From Novosphingobium sp. (GTDB taxonomy: Bacteria; Pseudomonadota; Alphaproteobacteria; Sphingomonadales; Sphingomonadaceae): a stretch of 10,698 nucleotides of DNA. Below, piece after piece: positions 1 through 6,367 of the stretch (its first letter is position 1; the number at the start of each line of letters is the position of its first letter). The DNA lies in the NCBI GenBank assembly GCA_027490345.1, contig JAIXYF010000224.1:1-10698 (forward strand). The letters are read 5' to 3'. The translations under genes and the position numbers were made by a program. Below the pieces are notes generated by a model. That model saw nothing but the letters and a program-made list of their open reading frames with translations. It did no database searches and had not been told where the DNA came from.

Positions 1-959
1 CGCTGCTTCCAGGCCTTCCAGCCTTCAGTGAAGGGATAGAGCATCTGTTCGCGGATCGACATCCGGCGGCCGCCTTCCATGCCCAGCAGTTCCGCCTCAC
101 CGTCGATGCAAGTGCCGAACATGCGGTCGATCAGGATGAAAGTGCCGGCATAGTTGCTGCGGGTCGATTCGAAATCCTGCGAATGGTGCAGGCTGTGATG
201 TTCGGTCGTGTTGAACACGAAACGCCACCAGCGCGGGGTGTTGAAGCGCACATTGATGTGCTGATATGCGCCGACCGACATGCCGATGGCTCCGGCCAGC
301 AGGAAAGCGCGCGGCAGGAAATCGAACAGACCGCCAATGCCCAGCCCGATCAGGAACAGCTCCACCGGGTTGCCCACCGCGCCTTTGTGGACATTGAGCT
401 GGGTGATATAATGATGCACCGAATGCGGCAGCCATAGCGGGTACCAGTTGTGCATCCCGCGATGCATCCAGTATTGCCCGAAATCGAAGATGAACAGGAT
501 CAGGAGCGCCTGCACCAGCAGCGGCATGCCGGTGAACCACGCGAATTTCTCAAGGTGCATCCCGCTCTGGATCGCCTCGATCGCGACATCGCTGCCGATG
601 TAGTTTTCAGCCAGATTCACCAGCGTGTAGGAAATGCCGACATAGAACAAGTCGGTGGCCAGTTCCTTCCATGTGATGCGCCAGCTTTCGTGGCGTGGGT
701 TCACGAATTCGAGGAGCTGGAGCAGCAGGCGAAAGCCGATGCCGATGCCGATTGCGGTGGATGCCTTGGCGATGGAATTGGGCGCATAATACCAGAACGC
801 GACCATCGCGAAGAGAACGGCAGGCTGGAACCAGCTGAAGAACAGGCGCTTGAAGGGCCCGCCTTCGACCCTCGGAATGTTGTCCCACCCGATCGTGACC
901 GGTGATTGGGTTCCGACAATGCGTCTGCCGACTTGAACACCGACTCGAATACCGTCCAT
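1..959 (-). CDS. Sterol desaturase / fatty acid hydroxylase family membrane protein (3' end beyond window)
   Basis: This is an integral-membrane di-iron enzyme of the fatty acid hydroxylase/sterol desaturase family, which uses O2 to hydroxylate or desaturate lipids. The substrate here is unknown. Reading the minus strand gives 319 residues before the left edge, with no stop. The three expected histidine clusters are present: HRGMH (His166, His170), HSVHH (His179, His182-183) and HHSLHH (His254-255, His258-259). Hydrophobic stretches near residues 35-55, 95-115, 145-165 and 200-235 fit membrane passes. The chosen ATG (957-959) has a GGGGG run five bases upstream. An in-frame ATG at 969-971 would add four residues but has no visible ribosome site. 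The C-terminal part (MLYPFTEGWKAWKQ) looks like the end of the domain, so little is probably missing. The family call is firm; the biological role is not known. Confidence 0.9.
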   Translation of the reverse strand, partial: MDGIRVGVQVGRRIVGTQSPVTIGWDNIPRVEGGPFKRLFFSWFQPAVLFAMVAFWYYAPNSIAKASTAIGIGIGFRLLLQLLEFVNPRHESWRITWKELATDLFYVGISYTLVNLAENYIGSDVAIEAIQSGMHLEKFAWFTGMPLLVQALLILFIFDFGQYWMHRGMHNWYPLWLPHSVHHYITQLNVHKGAVGNPVELFLIGLGIGGLFDFLPRAFLLAGAIGMSVGAYQHINVRFNTPRWWRFVFNTTEHHSLHHSQDFESTRSNYAGTFILIDRMFGTCIDGEAELLGMEGGRRMSIREQMLYPFTEGWKAWKQ

Positions 960-997
960 CAACGCCCCCATTGTGCGGTGCAGCGACGCGAGGATGG

Positions 998-1026
998 CAA
1001 ATATTTGACAGTCGTCAAGCCTGCAA
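998..1026 (-). promoter_or_regulatory. Candidate promoter for the sterol desaturase gene
   Basis: On the minus strand, a -35-like TTGCAG (1021-1026) and a -10-like TATTTG (998-1003) are separated by exactly 17 bases. The predicted start lies about 20-30 bases before the two possible ATG codons. Each box matches the sigma-70 consensus only partly, so this is tentative. The spacer holds the palindrome described at 1005-1018. Confidence 0.35.
1005..1018. promoter_or_regulatory. Palindrome inside the promoter spacer, possible repressor operator
   Basis: TTGAC-N4-GTCAA is a perfect 5-bp inverted repeat. It lies wholly between the candidate -35 and -10 boxes of the sterol desaturase gene, the usual place for a dimeric repressor (TetR-like or similar) to block RNA polymerase. 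A 10-base dyad can occur by chance, and no regulator gene lies nearby. Confidence 0.3.
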
Positions 1027-1049
1027 ACGGGCAATTTCATGGGCACTTC

Positions 1050-1088
1050 ATGCCGCAGCACCGCGCCGTATGCGCTGCACTGCGGCAT
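1050..1088 (-). terminator. Rod-like hairpin after the peroxiredoxin gene, possible terminator
   Basis: Perfect 9-base arms (1050-1058 with 1080-1088, ATGCCGCAG/CTGCGGCAT) enclose a 4x4 internal loop, a second GCGC/GCGC stem (1063-1066 with 1072-1075) and a 5-base loop. It starts 20 bases beyond the peroxiredoxin stop. No T-tract follows on either strand, so it may be a mRNA 3' stabiliser or a poor terminator. A short direct repeat (GTATTACG at 1091-1098 and 1101-1108) fills the gap between the stop codon and the hairpin. Confidence 0.35.
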
Positions 1089-1108
1089 CAGTATTACGAT
1101 GTATTACG

Positions 1109-1588
1109 TCACAGGTTCTCGAGCACATACTCGGCCGCAGAGACCTTGAAGTCTCCGGGGGCTTCGACATGGAGCTGTTCCACCGTGCCATCGTTGATGA
1201 CCATGGCGAAACGCTGGCCGCGCAGGCCAAGGCCAAAGCCGCTGCCATCCATCGTCAGGCCCAGCGCCTTGGCGAAATCGCCATTGCCATCGGCCAGCAT
1301 GGTCACATCGGCCGAACCCGAAGCGGCGCCCCAGGCCTTCATTACGAACGGATCGTTGACTGCGGTGCAGGCGATCTCGTCCACGCCCTTGGCGCGAATT
1401 TCGGCGGCCTTTTCCACGAAGCCCGGCAGGTGCTTGGCCGAGCAGGTGGGCGTGAACGCACCCGGCACCGAGAACAGCGCCACGCGCTTGCCGGCAAAGT
1501 ATTCGGCGGACTGCACCGCATCGATGCCATCGGCCGTGGCTTTCACCAGCTTCACGTCGGGCAGCTTGTCTCCAACCGCAATCGTCAT
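1109..1588 (-). CDS. Prx5-type peroxiredoxin (redoxin family)
   Basis: This is a thiol peroxidase that reduces hydrogen peroxide and organic hydroperoxides in the cytoplasm, using thioredoxin or glutathione/glutaredoxin. At 159 residues it has the usual length of bacterial Prx5-like proteins. The peroxidatic site is PGAFTPTCS, with Cys49 as attacking cysteine and Thr46/Pro47 in the conserved PxxxT/SxxC pattern. A second cysteine, Cys74, lies in EIACTAVND, so a one-Cys or atypical two-Cys mechanism is possible. The start MTIAVGDKLPD at 1586-1588 is chosen because it gives the standard N-terminus and AGGA lies eight bases upstream. An upstream TTG in the same frame would add 27 unlike residues. 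It is followed on the same strand by the sterol desaturase gene about 150 bases on, with a hairpin and a separate candidate promoter between, so the two are probably not strictly co-transcribed. Confidence 0.95.
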   Translation of the reverse strand: MTIAVGDKLPDVKLVKATADGIDAVQSAEYFAGKRVALFSVPGAFTPTCSAKHLPGFVEKAAEIRAKGVDEIACTAVNDPFVMKAWGAASGSADVTMLADGNGDFAKALGLTMDGSGFGLGLRGQRFAMVINDGTVEQLHVEAPGDFKVSAAEYVLENL

Positions 1589-1635
1589 GGGAGAGTTCCT
1601 CTCAAAAGGGGTCTGTGCGTTGATGCGCATATGCC

Positions 1636-1663
1636 GATATAGGCACGGTGTGTGACAGCGCAA
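1636..1663 (-). promoter_or_regulatory. Candidate promoter for the peroxiredoxin gene
   Basis: On the minus strand, TTGCGC (1658-1663) and TATATC (1636-1641) are separated by 16 bases. The implied start is about 40 bases before the ATG. The -10 box is good and the -35 box fair. No OxyR-like or other operator is obvious. Confidence 0.35.
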
Positions 1664-1689
1664 CCGCACCGGCGCATGGTTAAGTGCGC

Positions 1690-1718
1690 TTCACCGCATG
1701 TCTTGAAGGAACGGTAAA
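1690..1718 (+). promoter_or_regulatory. Weak candidate promoter for the small exported protein
   Basis: TTCACC (1690-1695) and GGTAAA (1713-1718) have a 17-base spacing and would start transcription just before the hairpin at 1732-1770. Each box has only three or four consensus matches, so this is a suggestion. Confidence 0.2.
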
Positions 1719-1731
1719 GCGCCTCGACCAG

Positions 1732-1770
1732 ATTCCCCCTCGTGAAGCCACAGTGGCTTCAGGGGAGAAT
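1732..1770 (+). promoter_or_regulatory. Hairpin burying the ribosome binding site of the 1777 gene
   Basis: Sixteen base pairs in three blocks: 1732-1735 with 1767-1770, 1736-1740 with 1761-1765, and 1744-1750 with 1754-1760. They are separated by a one-base bulge (A1766) and a three-base bulge (1741-1743), with a CAG loop. The whole Shine-Dalgarno sequence AGGGGAG (1761-1767) is paired, and the ATG follows six bases after the stem. In RNA this would hold translation off, as in RNA thermometers or protein-gated leaders. The pairing is seen directly; the regulatory role is inferred. Confidence 0.55.
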
Positions 1771-1776
1771 TGGGAC

Positions 1777-2295
1777 ATGCACCTTCGTACTCTGACGAAA
1801 TCGATCTGCGCCGCCGCGATGGCAGGCGCGATCACGATTTCAGCCAGCACGCCGGTATGGGCCGCACCGGCCTGCTGGTCGGCCGATCTGGTCAGCGCTG
1901 CAAAGCTGCGGCAATTGGATGTCATGCTTATGGTTGGTTCGCTGCGCTGCCGGGGGACAGCGCAGGATTACCGCGCCGCCTATGACCGGTTCCTGCTGCG
2001 CCACCGTCCGCAACTGGGCAAGGCCAACATGGCGATTCTGGGCGAAATGCGCGCCCGGCTTGGCGCGGTGGGCGCGCTGCAGATGCTTGATCAGGCCAGC
2101 GTTCGCATGGCCAACCGCTATGGCGAGCAGGCTGGCTATGGTTGCGCCGATCTGGGCGAAGTGACCGCCGCCCTGGCGGAAGGCAGCGACGAGGCGCTGC
2201 CCAAGGCTGCGGCCATGCTGGTGGGTGACGATGTCGCGCTTGATGCCTGCCCGGTGCAGATTGCCGCAGCCGTGCTGCCAGCCCGGCGCAAGTAG
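1777..2295 (+). CDS. Small exported protein with four cysteines, function unknown
   Basis: I do not recognise a family. The 172-residue product starts with a clear Sec signal peptide: basic Arg4/Lys8, a hydrophobic core at residues 9-24, and likely cleavage after VWA (Ala29) or Ala30. This predicts a periplasmic protein of about 143 residues. The mature part is rich in Ala, Leu and Arg and looks helical. It has four cysteines (33, 58, 123, 158), which could form two disulfides. An aromatic/basic stretch DYRAAYDRFLLRHRPQLGK lies at residues 64-82. The ATG at 1777 is chosen because it opens directly onto the signal peptide and has AGGGGAG nine bases upstream. A GTG at 1684 in frame would place 31 atypical residues ahead of the signal. 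Its ribosome site is inside a strong hairpin. No terminator separates it from the ahcY leader, so read-through into ahcY is possible. Confidence 0.75.
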   Translation: MHLRTLTKSICAAAMAGAITISASTPVWAAPACWSADLVSAAKLRQLDVMLMVGSLRCRGTAQDYRAAYDRFLLRHRPQLGKANMAILGEMRARLGAVGALQMLDQASVRMANRYGEQAGYGCADLGEVTAALAEGSDEALPKAAAMLVGDDVALDACPVQIAAAVLPARRK

Positions 2296-2318
2296 TAAGT
2301 CCAGCCCTTCCGGGCATC

Positions 2319-2338
2319 ATATAAAGACATCTTTATAT
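2319..2338. promoter_or_regulatory. Perfect 9+2+9 palindrome upstream of ahcY, likely operator
   Basis: ATATAAAGA-CA-TCTTTATAT is a perfect AT-rich inverted repeat standing in GC-rich DNA. It overlaps -10-like hexamers (TATAAA at 2320-2325, TATAGT at 2336-2341). ArsR-family regulators of methionine and S-adenosylhomocysteine metabolism (SahR/SamR type) are known from comparative genomics to control ahcY and metH in Proteobacteria through AT-rich palindromes of this general form. Assigning this site to such a regulator is inference. No good -35 box was found. Confidence 0.6.
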
Positions 2339-2350
2339 AGTAATTGCGCT

Positions 2351-2415
2351 CGGGCGCGAGGCCCGCTAAGGGGGGCTCAGATGGCTCACCCCCTTGGCGG
2401 GCCTTTCGTCGTTTT
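2351..2415 (+). promoter_or_regulatory. Structured leader upstream of ahcY (attenuator or terminator-like hairpin)
   Basis: A 15-bp uninterrupted stem pairs 2360-2374 with 2389-2403 (one U-G pair at 2367/2396) around a 14-base loop. It is followed by an interrupted T-rich tail, TTTCGTCGTTTT (2404-2415), so it resembles an intrinsic terminator. Just upstream, CGGGC (2351-2355) can pair with GCCCG (2361-2365), which uses the same bases as the 5' arm and so competes with the main stem. It does not match the SAH riboswitch core or SAM-II as I know them. It may instead end transcripts of the 1777 gene. The structure is seen; the function is inferred. Confidence 0.5.
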
Positions 2416-2440
2416 GACGCAAAAAATTGGAGACTGCCTC

Positions 2441-3859
2441 GTGGCCAGCGTGCTTGAAGCCCGTAAAGACTATGTGATCGCCGATATCGGCCTTGCGGAC
2501 TTCGGCCGCGCCGAAATCCGGATCGCGGAAACCGAAATGCCCGGCCTGATGGCCTTGCGTGAGGAATTCGGCGCTTCACAGCCGCTGAAAGGTGCGCGCA
2601 TCACCGGCTCGCTCCACATGACGATCCAGACTGCCGTGCTGATCGAAACGCTGACCGCGCTGGGCGCCGATGTGCGCTGGGCAACCTGCAATATCTTCTC
2701 GACGCAGGACCACGCCGCTGCTGCGATCGCGGCAACCGGTGTGCCGGTCTTCGCGATCAAGGGCGAAACCCTTGCCGAATATTGGGATTATGTCGGCTCG
2801 ATCTTCGAGTGGGATGCCGATGGTTCGGGCCACACCGCCAACATGATCCTTGATGATGGCGGCGATGCCACGATGTTCGCGCTGTGGGGCGCGCGCGTCG
2901 AAGCGGGTGAGACCTTGTTCGAACCCAGCAACGCCGAAGAGATCGAGTTCGTTCGCGCGCTGACCGCGTTCCTCAAGAAGAAGCCCGGCTACCTGACCGA
3001 GACGGTCAAGGCTATCAAGGGCGTTTCGGAAGAGACGACCACGGGCGTGCACCGCCTTTATCAAATCGCCAAGGACGGCAAGCTGCCGTTCCCCGCCATC
3101 AACGTGAATGATTCGGTCACCAAGTCGAAGTTCGATAACCTCTATGGCTGCAAGGAATCGCTGGTTGACGCGATCCGCCGCGCGACGGACGTCATGCTCG
3201 CCGGCAAGGTTGCCTGCGTGGCCGGCTTCGGCGATGTGGGCAAGGGTTCGGCCGCCTCGCTGCGCCAGGGTGGCGCGCGCGTGATGGTGACCGAGATCGA
3301 TCCGATCTGCGCACTGCAGGCCGCGATGGAAGGCTATGAAGTCGTCACCATGGACGAAGCGGTGAAGCGCTGCGACATCTTCGTGACCGCCACTGGCAAC
3401 GAAGACGTTATCACCGCCGATCACATGAAGGCGATGAAGCCCATGTCGATCGTGTGCAACATCGGTCACTTCGACAGCGAGATCCAGATTGCGGCGCTCG
3501 ACAACTACAAGTGGACCGAAGTGAAGCCGGGCACCGACCTGGTGGAATTTCCCGATGGCAAGCAGATCATCATTCTGGCCAAGGGCCGCCTCGTCAATCT
3601 GGGCTGCGCCACCGGCCACCCCAGCTTCGTGATGAGCGCAAGCTTCACCAACCAGACGCTGGCGCAGATCGAGCTGTTCACCAAGTCGGAGAACTACGCC
3701 AATCAGGTCTATGTGCTGCCCAAGCACCTCGACGAGAAGGTGGCGGCGCTGCACCTCGCCAAACTTGGCGTGCAGCTTTCGGCGCTTTCGCCCAAGCAGG
3801 CCGCGTACATCGGCGTGCCCGAGGCAGGCCCGTTCAAGCCGGATCACTATCGCTACTGA
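2441..3859 (+). CDS. ahcY: S-adenosylhomocysteine hydrolase (adenosylhomocysteinase)
   Basis: A cytosolic NAD-dependent enzyme that splits S-adenosylhomocysteine into adenosine and homocysteine, relieving product inhibition of methyltransferases and feeding methionine regeneration. The 472-residue product is typical for bacteria, including the roughly 40-residue insert (about 135-180) absent from the animal enzyme. Seen in order: the conserved AETEMPGLMALREEFG near the N-terminus, LHMTIQTAVLIETL, substrate-site SKFDNLYGCKES (229-240) with Lys230 and Asp232, the NAD loop GFGDVGKG (262-269), CNIGHFDSEI, and the C-terminal KPDHYRY. The GTG start is favoured because it puts a standard-length N-terminus before DYVIADIGLADFG, with GGAG eight bases upstream. 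An in-frame ATG at 2381, preceded by AAGGGGGG, would add 20 residues and lies in the leader hairpin loop. A palindrome and structured leader suggest regulation. A strong terminator follows. Confidence 0.97.
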   Translation: MASVLEARKDYVIADIGLADFGRAEIRIAETEMPGLMALREEFGASQPLKGARITGSLHMTIQTAVLIETLTALGADVRWATCNIFSTQDHAAAAIAATGVPVFAIKGETLAEYWDYVGSIFEWDADGSGHTANMILDDGGDATMFALWGARVEAGETLFEPSNAEEIEFVRALTAFLKKKPGYLTETVKAIKGVSEETTTGVHRLYQIAKDGKLPFPAINVNDSVTKSKFDNLYGCKESLVDAIRRATDVMLAGKVACVAGFGDVGKGSAASLRQGGARVMVTEIDPICALQAAMEGYEVVTMDEAVKRCDIFVTATGNEDVITADHMKAMKPMSIVCNIGHFDSEIQIAALDNYKWTEVKPGTDLVEFPDGKQIIILAKGRLVNLGCATGHPSFVMSASFTNQTLAQIELFTKSENYANQVYVLPKHLDEKVAALHLAKLGVQLSALSPKQAAYIGVPEAGPFKPDHYRY

Positions 3860-3894
3860 TCGGCAAAAGAGGCGGGCGCTGCCTGCATCACTGC

Positions 3895-3930
3895 AAAACA
3901 AGGCCCGCGTGCAAGCGCGGGCCTTGTTTT
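3895..3930 (+). terminator. Rho-independent terminator of ahcY
   Basis: Perfect 15-bp stem: AAAACAAGGCCCGCG (3895-3909) pairs with CGCGGGCCTTGTTTT (3916-3930) around a six-base loop. It has a GC-rich core and a TTGTTTT tail, and begins 36 bases after the ahcY stop. The A-run at its 5' side makes it a possible terminator on the other strand, but no minus-strand gene approaches it. Confidence 0.92.
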
Positions 3931-4002
3931 CATGCGGCCATCCCACAGCTTGTGCCCGGCCTGACATTGTAATTTGCCGCGGCGCACCCTAGCCAAGCTG
4001 CG

Positions 4003-6363
4003 ATGGTCATCCCGCAGTTTGCCCTTGTTCTGATCGCGCTGGTTCTGGCTGCATGGACGCTGGCCGCGGCCTGGGCTGTGCTGTCTGCGCGCAGCCGGCT
4101 GGCGCGGGGGGAGGCGACGCAGCGCCTTGCCCGGCGGCTTTCGCGCATGATCGAGGAAGCGCCCGCTCTGCCGCTGCTGGTGCGGGCAGACGGCAAGATC
4201 GAAGGCCCCGCCCGGCTCGCCGGCTGGTTTGGGCTCGATGCGATGCCCGGCTATCTGAGCGAACTCGATGCGGGCGGCAAGGGTCTGGATGAAGTCCAGC
4301 TATCGCAGCTCAGCGATGCGGTGCGCAAGGCGCAGAAGACCGGCGCTCCGTTCGAACTGGCACTGGCCCCGCGGGGCGGGCGGCGCAGCCTTGGCGCGCG
4401 CGGACATCTGGCCGATCCGCAGGTTTCGCCAGGCGGCGCGGCGCTGGTGTGGTTTTTCGATTTCACCGAAAGCTCCGCCGAACTGCGTAAGCTGCGCGCC
4501 GAGGCGGCCTCCGCACGCGCTGATTTTGCCGCGCTGGCGGGCCTGATCGAGGCTGCGCCGCTGCCGATGTGGTTTCGCGGGCCGGACATGGCCCTGCGCC
4601 TTGTCAACAGTGCCTATGTCAGGGCCGTGGGCGGGGGCAGCGCGGCAGACGTGGTGGCGGCGGGCACCGAACTGATCGAGCCGGCCGACGGCATCAGCGC
4701 CGCCAAGATCGCGCAGCAGGTATTTGTCCGGCGCCTGCCGCTGGAGCGCAGTGTCTCGGCCACGATTGGCGGCCAGCGCCGCTCGATGCGCGTGTCCGAT
4801 CTGCCGCTGGGCGATGATGGCGTGGCCGGCTATGCCGTCGACACCGAAGAAATGGAGGAGGTGCAGCGCCAGTTCCGCCGCTTCCGCGAAGCCCAGCGCG
4901 AGATGCTTGATACGCTTTCGGCCGGGATCGCCCAGTTCGACGAGAAGCGCAATCTGGTGTTCGCCAACCAGCCATTTCTGCGCATTTTCGGCGTGCCGCA
5001 GGCCTGGGTTGTCGATACCCCGCCGTTTGACCGCGTGCTCGATCGGATGCGCGATAGCGCGCGCCTGCCCGAAGCGCGCGATTTTCCCGAATGGCGCCGC
5101 GAGCGGCAGGGCTGGTTCCTTTCGCGCGAGCCGCGCGAGGAGCCTTGGCATCTGAGCGACGGGACGCACTTGCGCGTGGTGGGCCAGCCCATGCCCGATG
5201 GCGGGCTGCTGATGATCTTCGAGGACCGGACCGAGCAGCTCCAGCTTTCCGCCACGCGCGATACGCTGCTGCGCACCCGCACCGCGACGTTCGACAACTT
5301 GTTCGAATCGCTTGCCGTGTTCGGCCCGGACGGACGCCTGCAATTGTGGAACCGGCGCTTTGCCAGCGAACTGGGGCTGGAAGAGGAGTTCCTCGCCACG
5401 CATCCGCGCGCCGATGCGCTGCTCAGCCGCATTGCGACGCTGCTGCGGCGCCCGGCGCAAGTCAGCACGATCGGGCAGGTGATCCAGTCCGCCTCGCTCG
5501 AACGCAAGCAGCAGAGCGGGCGCATCGTGCTGGCCGATGGGCGCTGCTTCGCGATTGCCGGGGTGCCGCTGCCCGATGGCAACGGACTGCTGACGGTGCT
5601 CGATATCACGGATTCCGAAAAGGCCGAGGCAGCGCTGCGCGAACGCAACGCCGCGCTGGTTGAGGCCGATGCCGTGAAGACGCGCTTCATCGCCAATATG
5701 AGCTATGAATTCCGCACCCCGCTGACCTCCATCGGGGGTTTTGCCGAATTGCTGCAAAGCGGCCTGGCGGGTGAACTTACCCCGCAGGCGCAGGACTATG
5801 TCAGCGCCATCCTCACCTCTGTCGAACGGCTGGGCGAGCAGATCGAGAACGTGCTCGACCTCTCGCAAAGCGAAGCGGGCACGCTGCCGCTGGCCGCTGA
5901 GCCGGTCGATCTCTTCCCGCTGCTGGCCGATGCGGTGCGCGAACGGGCCGAGCGGCTGGCCGAGGCCGGGATCACGCTTGATCTGCGCGGCAGCGCCGCC
6001 ATCGGCCATGCCACCGGCGATCGGCGGCGGCTGCGGCGGCTGTTTGGCCAGCTGATCGACAATGCGATTGCCGCCACCCCCAAAGGCGGGCGCATTCTGG
6101 TCGAGGCTTCGCGGCGCAAAGGCGGCAAGGCTGCGAAGGGCGGGCTGCAAGTGGTCGTCTCGGACAACGGCAAGGGCATGGACCTGGCGCAGCTGGCGCG
6201 CGCGCTTGAAGGCCTGCGGATCAGCCCGGATGGCCGCGCGGTCGAGCGGCGCGGCGGGGTGGGGTTGCCGCTGGTGCGCCAGCTGGTGGCAGCGCACGGC
6301 GGGACGTTCGAATTGCTGTCCGAGCCGGGTGCTGGCACCAGCGCGGTAGTGACGCTCCCATGA
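4003..6363 (+). CDS. divL: DivL-type cell-cycle regulator, histidine-kinase-like with Tyr at the phospho-site
   Basis: In Caulobacter, DivL is a polar membrane pseudo-kinase that binds DivK~P/DivK and tunes CckA, and through ChpT the CtrA master regulator. This 786-residue protein has one N-terminal membrane helix (about 3-28), then PAS-like regions at roughly 45-160, 175-285, 300-415 and 420-535, a DHp helix pair (about 550-625) and a HATPase domain with N-box Asn687, G1 DNGKG (Asp721) and G2 GVGLP (752-756). The H-box reads NMSYEFRTPL: Tyr568 stands where kinases carry the phospho-accepting His, the hallmark of DivL (Tyr550 in Caulobacter). ATP-site motifs are intact. The ahcY-divL-tsaE neighbourhood supports the call. 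No clear Shine-Dalgarno precedes the ATG and no other in-frame start is near. The 72 bases between the ahcY terminator and this ATG must hold its promoter; I see only a -35-like CTGACA at 3961-3966. Confidence 0.92.
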   Translation: MVIPQFALVLIALVLAAWTLAAAWAVLSARSRLARGEATQRLARRLSRMIEEAPALPLLVRADGKIEGPARLAGWFGLDAMPGYLSELDAGGKGLDEVQLSQLSDAVRKAQKTGAPFELALAPRGGRRSLGARGHLADPQVSPGGAALVWFFDFTESSAELRKLRAEAASARADFAALAGLIEAAPLPMWFRGPDMALRLVNSAYVRAVGGGSAADVVAAGTELIEPADGISAAKIAQQVFVRRLPLERSVSATIGGQRRSMRVSDLPLGDDGVAGYAVDTEEMEEVQRQFRRFREAQREMLDTLSAGIAQFDEKRNLVFANQPFLRIFGVPQAWVVDTPPFDRVLDRMRDSARLPEARDFPEWRRERQGWFLSREPREEPWHLSDGTHLRVVGQPMPDGGLLMIFEDRTEQLQLSATRDTLLRTRTATFDNLFESLAVFGPDGRLQLWNRRFASELGLEEEFLATHPRADALLSRIATLLRRPAQVSTIGQVIQSASLERKQQSGRIVLADGRCFAIAGVPLPDGNGLLTVLDITDSEKAEAALRERNAALVEADAVKTRFIANMSYEFRTPLTSIGGFAELLQSGLAGELTPQAQDYVSAILTSVERLGEQIENVLDLSQSEAGTLPLAAEPVDLFPLLADAVRERAERLAEAGITLDLRGSAAIGHATGDRRRLRRLFGQLIDNAIAATPKGGRILVEASRRKGGKAAKGGLQVVVSDNGKGMDLAQLARALEGLRISPDGRAVERRGGVGLPLVRQLVAAHGGTFELLSEPGAGTSAVVTLP

Positions 6364-6367
6364 GTTT

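Noticed and set aside
902..1655. Two overlapping plus-strand open frames of about 250 codons
   Set aside because: They are antisense to the peroxiredoxin gene and its flanks. Neither has a family motif, and the minus-strand reading gives a textbook Prx5.
1676..1683. TTAACCAT on the minus strand, a CtrA half-site look-alike
   Set aside because: The second TTAA at the required seven-base spacing is missing on both sides, and an 8-mer alone is weak evidence.
1707..1735. GGAAC at 1709 as an EcfG general-stress -35 element
   Set aside because: No GTT-type -10 element lies 16-17 bases downstream.
1684..1776. Upstream GTG start for the small exported protein
   Set aside because: It would put 31 residues before an obvious signal peptide and would run through the hairpin. 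ATG 1777 has a good ribosome site.
2341..2440. SAH riboswitch before ahcY
   Set aside because: The conserved core (as I recall it, CCGAGGAGCGCUGC with a later GGCUCGG and GCGCUCA) cannot be laid out on this leader. A covariance-model search would be decisive.
2576..3967. 463-codon open frame on the minus strand opposite ahcY
   Set aside because: It is the mirror of a highly conserved gene and starts beyond the ahcY terminator hairpin, with no ribosome site or family motif.
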